64,000 nt of DNA, taken from NCBI RefSeq assembly GCF_000421745.1, contig NZ_ATXP01000001.1:186001-250000 (forward strand). Direction: 5' to 3'. Both the position numbers and the translations under genes were made by a program. The notes beneath the pieces are model-generated. The model was not told the origin of the DNA. It saw only the letters and a program-made list of their open reading frames with translations, and searched no databases. This document shows positions 17,889 through 25,460 of the stretch, in pieces; within the stretch, counting starts at the first letter, position 1, and each line of letters begins with the position of its first letter. The DNA is from Nesterenkonia alba DSM 19423 (GTDB lineage: Bacteria > Actinomycetota > Actinomycetes > Actinomycetales > Micrococcaceae).

Positions 17889-17908
17889 AGAAGATCCTTG
17901 CGAGGTGA
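17885..17908 (+). pseudogene. Start of a second gene, broken after seven codons
   Basis: GAGGAGG, seven bases, then ATG followed by Lys-Lys-Ile-Leu-Ala-Arg and a stop. The excellent ribosome binding site, four-base overlap with the SdpI-like stop and Lys-Lys-hydrophobic opening look like the start of a secreted protein or peptide. The IS end begins eight bases after the stop, so the rest of the gene was probably removed by the insertion. A genuine seven-residue peptide is possible but less likely. Confidence 0.45.
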
Positions 17909-17915
17909 TGGTGTA

Positions 17916-17939
17916 GACACACATTTGTTCCTATAACCC
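17916..17939 (-). repeat. IS terminal inverted repeat, outer right end
   Basis: GACACACATTTGTTCCTATA then ACCC; matches the reverse complement of the left end at 22 of 24 positions. The last ten bases also pair perfectly with 17957-17966, giving a hairpin. Confidence 0.65.
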
Positions 17940-17942
17940 CTC

Positions 17943-17975
17943 CTGATACAGACCCCGGGTTATAGGGGTTATCGG
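17943..17975 (+). repeat. Right copy of the direct repeat flanking the IS region
   Basis: CTGATACAGACCCCGGGTTA, TAG, GGGTTATCGG. Differs from the left copy (16160-16189) by one substitution and a three-base insertion. Confidence 0.6.
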
Positions 17976-18001
17976 CCCAGGCGGTTGGGCTCTTGCGGGG
18001 G

Positions 18002-18700
18002 TCAGCGGCCCTGCTGTTGGTGGCTGCGGGCCAGGACCGCCGCCTGCATCCGTGAACTCAGGTGCAACTTGGCCAGCACACTGGAGACATGCGACTTCAC
18101 GGTTGCTTCAGTGATGAACAGTTCCGCGGCGATCTGCGCATTACTCAACCCCCGTCCTAAAGCGGTGAGTACTTCACGTTCCCGTGGAGTCAGTTCGGCC
18201 AGGTCTCCCTCAGGGGTGAGGGTCTGGTCGGGTTGCTGTGCAGATGTGTCTCTGACGAAGGTATCCAACACCTTACGGGTCACTTCAGGAGTCACGACGC
18301 TGTCCCCGGCAGCTACCCGACGGATGGCAGTAATCAGGTCACCGGGTTCAGCGGACTTCAGCAGGAACCCGGCAGCTCCGGCGCGCAGCGCACCGAAGAC
18401 CACCTCGTCCAGGTCAAACGTGGTCAGCATGAGCACCTGCGTTTCTCCCGCTGAGACGATGCGCCGAGTCGCGACGATTCCATCGGTGCCTGGCATCCGG
18501 GCGTCCATCAGCACCACATCGGGTTGCAGGGCCATCACCTGATGCACAGCAGCCTGCCCATCTGCGGCCTCACCGATCACCTCAATACCTGCCGCTGTCT
18601 CCAGGAGCAGCCGCAGGCCCGCCCGCACACTGGAATGGTCATCGGCGAGCAACACCGTAATGGGCGCCGCCGCTGCCGCGTCGTCCGGCTTGCAGTTCAC
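18002..18700 (-). CDS. NarL/FixJ-type response regulator
   Basis: 232 residues. A receiver domain (about 13-130) with the acidic pair D-D at 20-21, phospho-acceptor Asp66 in V-L-M-D-A-R-M-P-G and the conserved Lys in F-L-L-K, then a LuxR-type helix-turn-helix (about 165-225, L-T-P-R-E-R-E-V-L). The GTG at 18700 is chosen because AAGGA stands six bases upstream and because it overlaps the kinase stop by four bases, the usual coupling of such pairs. It acts with the kinase gene just upstream. Targets unknown; the divergent Sap-like membrane protein gene is an obvious candidate. Confidence 0.88.
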   Translation of the reverse strand: MNCKPDDAAAAAPITVLLADDHSSVRAGLRLLLETAAGIEVIGEAADGQAAVHQVMALQPDVVLMDARMPGTDGIVATRRIVSAGETQVLMLTTFDLDEVVFGALRAGAAGFLLKSAEPGDLITAIRRVAAGDSVVTPEVTRKVLDTFVRDTSAQQPDQTLTPEGDLAELTPREREVLTALGRGLSNAQIAAELFITEATVKSHVSSVLAKLHLSSRMQAAVLARSHQQQGR

Positions 18701-19911
18701 TCTGAATCCTTCTGAGGTGTCTGGCTGGTGCGGGCCAGCGGGATCTCGGCTTGAACCCGCCACAGCCCCTGATGTGCTCTCGCTGTCACTGTTCCGTTGA
18801 GGCTTCGCGCTCTCTCCTGCATGGCGATGATCCCGGTCCCGCTCCCTGTCACCGTGGGTTCTTCCGCATCTTCTCTGGGTGGTGAGTCGACCGTCAGTTC
18901 CAGCTTTCGCGGCGTGGCTCTGAGGCGAACCTCCGCTGTGTTTGCGCCGTGACGGTGGGCGTTGGTCAGCGCTTCCTGCAGAATGCGCAGCACTACTCCG
19001 CGTTCTGTTGGAGTCAGGTCTGCAGGGGGGTGGCCATGAACGTCTACATCCAAACCGCCGTTTCTGGCCCGCTGAAGTACCTGATCCCAGGTGGTTTCGG
19101 TGAGGAGGCCCGTGGCGTCGTCGTCGTCCTGTCCTTGACCCCGCAGCACTTGAACCATCTGGCGCAGCTCATCCATGGCGCTGAGACTGGTCTCGCGGAT
19201 CGTGCGCAGTGCTCGTCGGTCACGCTCGGCATCCGGTTCGGCATTCAACACCGCACCGGAGGTCAGGGCAATGGATGCCACGTGGGAGGAGACCACGTCA
19301 TGAAGTTCTCGGGCCATCCGGCGTCGTTCCCGATCCACGGCGCTTCTGCGCCTGCGTTCCTGCTGTGCGACCACCTCCGCATGCTGCTCCTGTTCCAACC
19401 GCTGCCTGATGCGGTCCTCCACGAATGAGGGATAGCCACGCCGCACCTCACCGGCCCACCAGGCCGGAACCATGAGCACTGCAAGAGCCAACAGCCCGAC
19501 ATTCACTGCGGTGAACAGCGAGTCGATGAGCACCGCCCCACCTGCGAGCAGAAGAACAACGCCGCCGAGGAGTCTTTCAGACGCCTTAGCCCGGTCAGCC
19601 GGTGCTCGGATTCCGTGGTTGTAGATGAGATCCGTCAAACAGATCAGAATTCCCACGCTGAAGCCGAAACTGAGGTCCATCAGGACACACAGACCACCGA
19701 GCAGGAGGGCGAAGGTGGGGCGCTGGACCTTCAATAGCATTGCCGCACCCATGGCACCCAAGGTCACCACGTGCCACCAAGGCTGGGGGTCCCCGGGAAG
19801 CCACTGCCACCAGGGCAGATCAGTAGGGCCGGCCCAGCCCACCAGAACTGCTGCTACACCCAAGGCCAGGTAGGCGGCAGTCTGCAGATGAGCGCGGTAG
19901 TTGCGGTCCAC
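18697..19911 (-). CDS. NarL-type sensor histidine kinase (HisKA_3)
   Basis: 404 residues from the GTG at 19911; an in-frame GTG at 20013 would add 34 residues without recognised content. Five to six transmembrane segments occupy the first 170 residues, a coiled-coil follows, then the HisKA_3 dimerisation helix with the phosphorylated His in R-R-M-A-R-E-L-H-D-V-V and a HATPase_c domain (N box A-L-T-N-A-H-R-H-G, G box G-S-G-T-G-I). It has no large extracellular sensor, so it may sense the membrane itself, as DesK-type kinases do; that is inference. Coupled to the response regulator gene. Confidence 0.85.
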   Translation of the reverse strand: MDRNYRAHLQTAAYLALGVAAVLVGWAGPTDLPWWQWLPGDPQPWWHVVTLGAMGAAMLLKVQRPTFALLLGGLCVLMDLSFGFSVGILICLTDLIYNHGIRAPADRAKASERLLGGVVLLLAGGAVLIDSLFTAVNVGLLALAVLMVPAWWAGEVRRGYPSFVEDRIRQRLEQEQHAEVVAQQERRRRSAVDRERRRMARELHDVVSSHVASIALTSGAVLNAEPDAERDRRALRTIRETSLSAMDELRQMVQVLRGQGQDDDDATGLLTETTWDQVLQRARNGGLDVDVHGHPPADLTPTERGVVLRILQEALTNAHRHGANTAEVRLRATPRKLELTVDSPPREDAEEPTVTGSGTGIIAMQERARSLNGTVTARAHQGLWRVQAEIPLARTSQTPQKDSE

Positions 19912-20039
19912 ACCGCTATTCGACCACAGTCTTGGTGGTGACAGCCTCCGTCGAAAGAGGGAGGACGAGCCAGAATCGTCTGATGGTTTCCATCCTTTAG
20001 CCGATGCGCACACCTCGTGCAGGCGCCAGGATCGAGTCC

Positions 20040-20840
20040 ATGACGGAACTGGACATCACCGCACTGCTCGGTGACGGCGCAGACGGTCCCTGGGCTCTGC
20101 TGGGAATCCTGGCAGTGCTGGCGTTGATCGACTCCACCAGCTTCGGGACCCTGCTGATCCCGGTGTGGCTGCTGATGGCGCCAGGCCGGCTGCGGGCGGC
20201 ACGACTTGTGATGTATCTGGGTGTGGTCGCGGGAGCGTATGCGGTGATCGGCGTGGTGCTGCTGGCCGGACTGCTGCTCTATGGGGACCAGGTGCTCTCT
20301 TCGGTCAGCGCTGCACAACAGTCCCAGCCGTTCCTCATCGGTCAGGCTGCTCTGGCCGCAGTACTGATCTGGTACAGCATGCGGTTGGACCCCTGGACAG
20401 AGGCAGGCAAAGAGAAGAAACGTCGGCGCGAGGCAGCCCGGGGCACTGCGGACCGGGTGGGTCGGTTCCGCAACCGAGCTGTAGGTGAGGGCGCCCAAGG
20501 TGGTTTAGGGGCCCTGTTGGCGTTGGCTTTGGCGGCAGTGGGCCTGGAGATTGCCACACTGATTCCGTATCTGGCGGGCATCGGACTGGTCTCGACTGCT
20601 GCGCCGGAACTTCCCGGATCCGTGCTGATGATCTTGTTCTACTGCGCGGTGATGATCTCCCCGGCGCTGGTGTTGCTACTCGGCCGGGTGGTTGCTCACC
20701 GCCTGCTGGAGCGTCCTCTAGCCGCGCTGGAAAGCTTCTTGAGTCGGCACGCCAATGGCACTATTGCTCTGATTCTGTTCCTGCTGGGGCTCTTCCTGGG
20801 ACTTAACGCCCTAGAGGGTCTGCAGGACCCCGGTCTCTGA
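20040..20840 (+). CDS. GAP/Sap-family membrane protein
   Basis: 266 residues with about six transmembrane segments and a charged cytoplasmic loop rich in Lys/Arg near residues 118-150. The I-D-S-T-S-F-G-T-L-L-I-P-V-W-L-L first segment and overall layout match the GAP/Sap family (Pfam SfLAP), named after the mycobacterial sulfolipid-1 addressing protein; LysE-like transport is proposed for the family. The ATG at 20040 has AGGA upstream and gives a clean N terminus. It is divergent from the two-component genes. The substrate here is unknown; sulfolipids are not expected in this organism. Confidence 0.75.
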   Translation: MTELDITALLGDGADGPWALLGILAVLALIDSTSFGTLLIPVWLLMAPGRLRAARLVMYLGVVAGAYAVIGVVLLAGLLLYGDQVLSSVSAAQQSQPFLIGQAALAAVLIWYSMRLDPWTEAGKEKKRRREAARGTADRVGRFRNRAVGEGAQGGLGALLALALAAVGLEIATLIPYLAGIGLVSTAAPELPGSVLMILFYCAVMISPALVLLLGRVVAHRLLERPLAALESFLSRHANGTIALILFLLGLFLGLNALEGLQDPGL

Positions 20841-21026
20841 CCCCACCGGCTCTGCGAGCGCCCCTTCACCGCCGGCATCGAACCTCACATCACAACGCTG
20901 GACGCCATCCACCTCGCCGCAGCGAAACTCTCAGGCCTTCCGCTGACCATAGTCACGCACGACGCCACCATGAAAACCGTGGCCCAACACCTCGGCCTAA
21001 CGACCTGTGACCCCCTGGCGCCTTAA
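20841..21026 (+). pseudogene. C-terminal remnant of a VapC-type PIN-domain toxin
   Basis: Directly after the Sap-family stop, in the same frame, about 60 codons read into a typical PIN-domain C terminus: T-L-D-A-I-H-L-A-A-A with its catalytic Asp, then L-P-L-T-I-V-T-H-D with the last acidic residue, M-K-T-V-A-Q-H-L-G-L and a final Pro-rich end. No start codon in a suitable place and no N-terminal catalytic Asp are present, and no antitoxin gene is next to it. Read as the relic of a lost vapBC pair. Confidence 0.75.
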
Positions 21027-21059
21027 GCGCTTGCCCACTCAGCTCTGACGAATGACCCG

Positions 21060-21461
21060 TCAGTGATGATCCCGGCCAATAGTGCCGAGGTGAGTGTGAC
21101 GGAAGGGGCCCAGCTTCAGTCCGTAGCCCAGGGCACGGTCCACCGCCACGTGGAAAGCCCAGCATGCTGCCACCAGCGCCAGCCATCCGGCCTCGATCTC
21201 GACCAGCCGCAGCCCCGCCCAGATGGTCAGCAGCATCGCTGGTGCCGTGTAGTTGTGCACCAGGTTGTAACAGAAGGCCCCGGCCCGCTGGCCGAGCAGA
21301 TACCCCAGTGCCGAGAGGTCAAACGCGAGGAATGCTGCGAACAGCACCCACCACAGCTCGCCTAAGGCGATGACTACCAGCAGGATCCCCACGGCGAGCG
21401 CCGTATTCTCGATCCGCTGCCAGATGAAGGCCTGGCGTTCCCCAAGGGGTTCTGTAGTCAT
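21060..21461 (-). CDS. DUF4260 family membrane protein
   Basis: 133 residues with four hydrophobic segments. The Y-L-L-G-Q-R-A-G-A...Y-N-L-V-H-N-Y signature in the middle and the C-terminal H-V-A-V-D-R-A-L-G-Y-G-L-K...T-H-L-G motif are those of DUF4260. ATG start with GGAAGG nine bases upstream. Family function is unknown. It stands alone, divergent from the next small membrane protein gene. Confidence 0.85.
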   Translation of the reverse strand: MTTEPLGERQAFIWQRIENTALAVGILLVVIALGELWWVLFAAFLAFDLSALGYLLGQRAGAFCYNLVHNYTAPAMLLTIWAGLRLVEIEAGWLALVAACWAFHVAVDRALGYGLKLGPFRHTHLGTIGRDHH

Positions 21462-21590
21462 GGGCGTGGGCCTTCCAATTCAGCGGAGTGTGTACCCCGT
21501 GACACTACGGACCTGACATCTTCACCGAATCCCCCTTGGGGATGATCTAGGACGCTGACCCACTGACAGGAGCTGTCCAGGCGGAATGCA

Positions 21591-21596
21591 TAGGCT
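21591..21596 (+). promoter_or_regulatory. Candidate -10 element (TAGGCT)
   Basis: TAGGCT lies 33 bases before the ATG of the small membrane protein gene at 21630. The same hexamer stands before hpf and before the glutamate dehydrogenase gene. No good -35 is seen. Confidence 0.35.
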
Positions 21597-21629
21597 GGTC
21601 AGGACCGCGAGACAAGAGAGGAACTTGTC

Positions 21630-21923
21630 ATGAGTCAGGACCCCGACCGCACCGAACCGGAGCCCGCCGAGGACGCCGGACTGCGTGAACCAGCTGCTGA
21701 ACCCGGCCCGCAGAACTACCCGGAGACCCCTGCACAACCCACTGGGCCCGCAGGCCAGGCCTCCCATGATCCTGGCGTCGACGGGATGTCCACCCCGCCC
21801 GGACCAGCTGGCAATGCCCCAGCAGGCCGAGGTGCTAACACCTCATCCATCGTGGGGATCGTTGCCGTGGTGCTTGCTGCGATCCTCGGAATCGTGCTGC
21901 TGGTGAGCTTCTTCTTCGTGTGA
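21630..21923 (+). CDS. Small tail-anchored membrane protein
   Basis: 97 residues: an acidic, Pro/Gly/Ala-rich disordered N terminus of about 70 residues and one C-terminal transmembrane segment (about 74-96) ending in F-F-F-V. GAGAGGA stands eight bases before the ATG. No family is recognised. It is convergent with the next gene, 15 bp away. Confidence 0.65.
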   Translation: MSQDPDRTEPEPAEDAGLREPAAEPGPQNYPETPAQPTGPAGQASHDPGVDGMSTPPGPAGNAPAGRGANTSSIVGIVAVVLAAILGIVLLVSFFFV

Positions 21924-21938
21924 CACCAGCGGCTGCAG

Positions 21939-23009
21939 CTAATCCCAGCTGTAGAGGTCGTACTCCCCACGGGAGATGTGGAAACCATCCCCGTGTTCGG
22001 TCGACCAGCACTCGGTGCCGGTGAACTGTGACACACAGGCGAAGTCGCCTTCTGTGGCTGCTTCGTCATAGTCCAGCACTGTGCCCTGCTGACTGACCTC
22101 CGCCCCACAGGTCATCTCGGTGGCCCCGGAGGCATCCACATGCAGGGTCACCGGGTCATCGCAGCCATCCGGTCCATCGAAGTCATAGTCCTCGATGGTG
22201 CAGCTGACCGTGCCGCCGCCGAACTGGCAGTGAATATTGCCCGTGGGAGTGGAGAACCCACCGATCTGGCGGGCATCATCCGGGGCGGGGCGGGCCTCGC
22301 CGTCCTCCTCCTCGTCCTCAGGAGAGGGCTCGGGGGAATCTTCCGGCTGCTGGTCTTCTTCGGCCTCATCCTGGGGCTCTTCGACTTCCTCGGGTACCGG
22401 TGCCGGCTCGGGCTCGTCGTCACCGCCGCCGAGGAGCAGGAAATACACCGCGGCCAGCCCTGCGGCCAGCAGCAGCACAAGCATCAGGAGGATGACGCAG
22501 AATCCCGCTGCCCCGCCGCCGCGGCGCTCCGAGCGCTCTGGTTCGGTCTGCACCCACTGCTGCTGCGGATACTCGGCCACCGGAGGGGGTGCGGGGTAGT
22601 AGCCCTCATCAGCCGGCTGCTGCGGCGTGGGCTGGTGGGGGCCCGCCGAGTAGACCCGATCGAAGAAGTCCGAGGAGTCCTGCCCCTGCCGTACCGCGCC
22701 GAATTCCTGCTCCCGTTGTGCGGCCGAGAGCGGACGAGTGGGATTGTCGCCCGGGGGAGGCTGTGGGGGAATAAACGCGGTGGGCTCGTCGGTGTCACCG
22801 GTGCCGTGACGGCGTGCCAGTGCGGCATCAACCCGCGGATCTCCCTGCTTGGCCAGCCAGTCAAGCAGGCCCTGGTAGGTATTCGGGTTCTCCGCAATGA
22901 GCGGGCGCACCTCCGGGTGGTCCGCTGCCAGCAGGTAGAGCTCTCGCTGAGACGTGGCGGGGTCCGCCGCGCGGCGCCGGAGTTCGTCCTCGCTTGGTCC
23001 CTGAGTCAT
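21939..23009 (-). CDS. Membrane protein with LRV-type N terminus and secreted DUF6636-like domain
   Basis: 356 residues. The first 70 resemble the variant leucine-rich repeat (LRV) module common in Micrococcales (A-A-D-P-A-T-S-x-x-E-L...A-x-x-H-P-x-V-R). A Pro/Gln-rich linker, one transmembrane segment (about 167-190) and a very acidic spacer follow. The last 110 residues (F-S-T-P-T-G-N-I-H-C...C...C-G...C...C-W-S) form a cysteine-rich extracellular domain like DUF6636. AGGGGA RBS before the ATG. A cytosolic protein-interaction module is thus linked through the membrane to an exported domain; function unknown. Confidence 0.75.
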   Translation of the reverse strand: MTQGPSEDELRRRAADPATSQRELYLLAADHPEVRPLIAENPNTYQGLLDWLAKQGDPRVDAALARRHGTGDTDEPTAFIPPQPPPGDNPTRPLSAAQREQEFGAVRQGQDSSDFFDRVYSAGPHQPTPQQPADEGYYPAPPPVAEYPQQQWVQTEPERSERRGGGAAGFCVILLMLVLLLAAGLAAVYFLLLGGGDDEPEPAPVPEEVEEPQDEAEEDQQPEDSPEPSPEDEEEDGEARPAPDDARQIGGFSTPTGNIHCQFGGGTVSCTIEDYDFDGPDGCDDPVTLHVDASGATEMTCGAEVSQQGTVLDYDEAATEGDFACVSQFTGTECWSTEHGDGFHISRGEYDLYSWD

Positions 23010-23076
23010 GGTTCCCCTATGGGTCGGTGCTGTGCCGAAGGCTTATCGGCACCACATCATGCCAGAGAAACGTCCC

Positions 23077-23664
23077 TCAGCGGGCAAGTTCGGTGAACAA
23101 TTGGTGTAAACGAGCATCTCTGGTGAGCTCAGAGTGGAAGCTGGCGCCCAAGATCCGGCCCTGCCGGACGGCCACCGGATGCCCCGCCGCCTCGGCAAGT
23201 ACCTCGACGCCGTCAAGGACCTCCTCGATGATCGGAGCTCGGATGAACACCGCCGGAAGCGGTTCGGCGAGTCCGGCGACGTCGAGATCCGTGGTGAAGG
23301 AATCCAGTTGGCTGCCATAGGCGTTCCGCCGCACAACGACATCGAGTCCGCCAATGCGGTCATACCCCTGAAGGGCCTCAGCGTCAGAGACGGTATTCGC
23401 GGTGAGGATGAGCCCGGCGCAGGTGCCGAAGAGGGCCATGCCTTCCTCGTGGCGGGCGCGAATCGCGGGCATCAGACCCACCGGTGCCGCTAGCCGGGCC
23501 ATGGCGGTGGACTCCCCGCCGGGGATGACCAGCCCATCGAGACCCTCCAGCTCCGCAGGGCGGCGGACCGTACGGACCTGCGCCCCCACTGAGCGCAGTG
23601 ACCGTTCGTGCTCGGCGACCGCGCCCTGCAGTGCGAGCACACCGATCTGTGGCGCGGCGGTCAC
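23077..23664 (-). CDS. pdxT: Pyridoxal 5'-phosphate synthase glutaminase subunit PdxT
   Basis: 195 residues, the usual length. It is a class I glutamine amidotransferase that releases ammonia from glutamine for PdxS. Visible are the P-G-G-E-S-T oxyanion region, the nucleophile Cys in F-G-T-C-A-G-L and the C-terminal His-x-Glu pair in S-F-H-S-E-L. The GTG start overlaps the pdxS stop by four bases (GTGA), so the two subunits are translationally coupled. The cell makes vitamin B6 by the deoxyxylulose-phosphate-independent route. Confidence 0.96.
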   Translation of the reverse strand: MTAAPQIGVLALQGAVAEHERSLRSVGAQVRTVRRPAELEGLDGLVIPGGESTAMARLAAPVGLMPAIRARHEEGMALFGTCAGLILTANTVSDAEALQGYDRIGGLDVVVRRNAYGSQLDSFTTDLDVAGLAEPLPAVFIRAPIIEEVLDGVEVLAEAAGHPVAVRQGRILGASFHSELTRDARLHQLFTELAR

Positions 23665-24572
23665 CAGCCGCGTTCAGCCAGCCGGTGCGGAGCCGGCACA
23701 TCAGCGACGTTGAGACCCACCATCGCCTCGCCGAGACCCCGCGAAACTTCAGCGATGACAGCTGGGTCGTCGTAATACGTCGTGGCCTTCACGATGGCCT
23801 CGGCACGTGCGGCCGGATTGCCAGACTTGAAGATGCCAGAGCCGACGAAAACGCCGTCAGCACCCATTTGCATCATCATCGCCGCATCGGCCGGCGTGGC
23901 TACTCCACCGGCAACGAACAGCACCACAGGCAGGCGGCCGTCCTTGGCGACCTGCTTGACCAGGTCATAGGGGGCCTGCAGTTCCTTGGCCGCCACATAG
24001 AGTTCGTCCTCATTGAGCGCGCTCAGACGAGCGATCTCCGCATTGATGGTGCGGATGTGCTTCATCGCCTCGGAGACATCGCCGGTACCGGCCTCACCCT
24101 TGGAGCGAATCATGGAGGCGCCTTCGGTGATCCGCCGCAGCGCTTCACCCAGGTTCGTGGCCCCGCACACAAACGGCACTTTGAACTTCGACTTGTCGAT
24201 GTGGTGGACATAATCAGCCGGGGAGAGGACCTCGGACTCGTCGATGTAGTCCACTTTCAGGTGCTCGAGCACCTGTGCCTCCACGAAGTGGCCGATCCGG
24301 GCCTTGGCCATCACGGGAATAGAGACGGCATCGATGATTCCGGCGATCAAATCCGGGTCGCTCATCCGGGCGACACCTCCGGTGGCCCGGATATCAGCGG
24401 GAACGCGCTCAAGTGCCATGACTGCCACCGCACCGGCCTGCTCAGCGATCTTCGCCTGGTCGGGGGTCACCACGTCCATGATGACCCCGCCCTTGAGCAT
24501 GTGGGCCAGGCCGGTGTTGACTGCCGTGGCACCGGTTTCCGGGGTGCCGTTGGAGTGCTGGGTCGTGGTCAC
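23661..24572 (-). CDS. pdxS: Pyridoxal 5'-phosphate synthase subunit PdxS
   Basis: 303 residues. It condenses ribose 5-phosphate, glyceraldehyde 3-phosphate and ammonia to pyridoxal phosphate as a dodecameric (beta-alpha)8 barrel. The highly conserved [21 protein letters not shown], the catalytic-lysine strands (including [13 protein letters not shown]) and G-S-G-I-F-K-S motifs are all present. GTG start with GAGGAG nine bases upstream. Upstream lies a perfect 37-base palindrome (24609-24645). Operon with pdxT. Confidence 0.97.
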   Translation of the reverse strand: MTTTQHSNGTPETGATAVNTGLAHMLKGGVIMDVVTPDQAKIAEQAGAVAVMALERVPADIRATGGVARMSDPDLIAGIIDAVSIPVMAKARIGHFVEAQVLEHLKVDYIDESEVLSPADYVHHIDKSKFKVPFVCGATNLGEALRRITEGASMIRSKGEAGTGDVSEAMKHIRTINAEIARLSALNEDELYVAAKELQAPYDLVKQVAKDGRLPVVLFVAGGVATPADAAMMMQMGADGVFVGSGIFKSGNPAARAEAIVKATTYYDDPAVIAEVSRGLGEAMVGLNVADVPAPHRLAERGW

Positions 24573-24608
24573 AGGTGGAGTCTCCTCGTTGCAAATGCGT
24601 TGGGTACA

Positions 24609-24645
24609 GATAATGGGGAGCTGAACAGTTCAGCTCCCCATTATC
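24609..24645. terminator. Perfect 37-bp palindrome between the SDR gene and pdxS
   Basis: Two 18-bp arms, beginning GATAATGGGGAGCTGAAC, around a single base. It lies 41 bases after the SDR stop and 36 bases before the pdxS start. It could end the upstream transcript without a U tract, or be an operator or attenuator for pdxST. Its perfect symmetry with a one-base loop is more like a double-stranded binding site than a typical hairpin. Confidence 0.55.
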
Positions 24646-24686
24646 TCAGATTTCCGGCGGGGGCTACAGGCCCGCTGGAAGGCGGA

Positions 24687-25442
24687 TCACACTGCGGTGT
24701 AACCGCCATCAACCAGGTGGTAAGACCCGGTGATGAAAGAGGCCTCATCCGAGAGCAGGAACCGGGTCAGGGAAGCAACTTCTTCCGAGGTCCCCAGCCT
24801 GCCCAGCGGGTGCTTGGTCTTCAGCACCTCGATGGTCTGCTCGTCCAGGTTGTTCTCCAGCAGCGGGGTCCAGATGTAACCAGGGCCGATGGAGTTGATG
24901 CGCAGCCCCTGCGCGCCGTACTCCGCCGCTGCGTTCTTGGTCAGCCCCACCACTCCGTGTTTGGATGCGGTGTAGGCTCCGTTGCCGGGGGCGGCCACCG
25001 AGCCGTGGATGGAGGCCATGTTGACAATGGCGCTTTCGGAGGCACCGGCCTGCAGCATGGCCGGGATCTGATACCGCATTCCGTAGAGCACGCCGTTGAG
25101 GTTGATGTTGATAACCCGCAGCCAGTCGTCTAAGTCCACTTCCCCGGCGGGGGCCGGGTTGCCGCCGATACCGGCGTTGTTCACCGCATAGTTCAGCTTG
25201 CCGTAGGTCTCCACGGCGAAATTCACGGCACCTTCGTTACCCTCCGGAGTGGAGCTGTCCGCCACGAAGGACGCCGCCTCACCACCGGCGGCAGTGATCT
25301 CCTCGACCACATGCTGAGCCGAATCAGCGGAAATGTCTGAAACGACCACTTTGGCTCCGCGAGAAGCGAGATCCTTGGCGCAGGCGGCACCGATGCCGGA
25401 TCCGGCACCGGTGATGAGGGCTACTCGTCCTTCAAATGACAC
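24687..25442 (-). CDS. SDR-family NAD(P)-dependent oxidoreductase
   Basis: 251 residues, the classical short-chain dehydrogenase length. T-G-A-G-S-G-I-G forms the cofactor loop, N-N-A-G follows, and the catalytic Ser and Tyr-x-x-x-Lys are in N-M-A-S-I-H-G and Y-T-A-S-K. D-I after the second strand (V-V-S-D-I) favours NAD over NADP. GTG start with AAAGGAG six bases upstream. Substrate cannot be told. It is separated from the PspA-like gene upstream by 18 bp and may be co-transcribed with it. Confidence 0.88.
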   Translation of the reverse strand: MSFEGRVALITGAGSGIGAACAKDLASRGAKVVVSDISADSAQHVVEEITAAGGEAASFVADSSTPEGNEGAVNFAVETYGKLNYAVNNAGIGGNPAPAGEVDLDDWLRVININLNGVLYGMRYQIPAMLQAGASESAIVNMASIHGSVAAPGNGAYTASKHGVVGLTKNAAAEYGAQGLRINSIGPGYIWTPLLENNLDEQTIEVLKTKHPLGRLGTSEEVASLTRFLLSDEASFITGSYHLVDGGYTAV

Positions 25443-25460
25443 GACAGTCTCCTTTGACTT

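Larger units (their letters stand above)
16180..17939 (-). mobile_element. Decayed IS256/IS1249-type element, possibly composite
   Basis: The segment is bounded by 24-bp inverted ends at 16180-16203 and 17916-17939 (22 of 24 positions match) and contains a third end at 17068-17091 (20 of 24). The transposase reading frame lies between the first and the inner end. The outer pair also encloses an SdpI-like gene and a seven-codon broken gene. Either the element carried passengers, or a second insertion/deletion left an extra right end. The transposase has lost its N terminus, so it should not move on its own. Confidence 0.5.

Noticed and set aside
17957-17966. Hairpin 17930-17966 as terminator of the SdpI-like operon
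   Set aside because: The arms are formed by the IS end and the flanking repeat, so pairing is explained by the repeats; no T tract follows.
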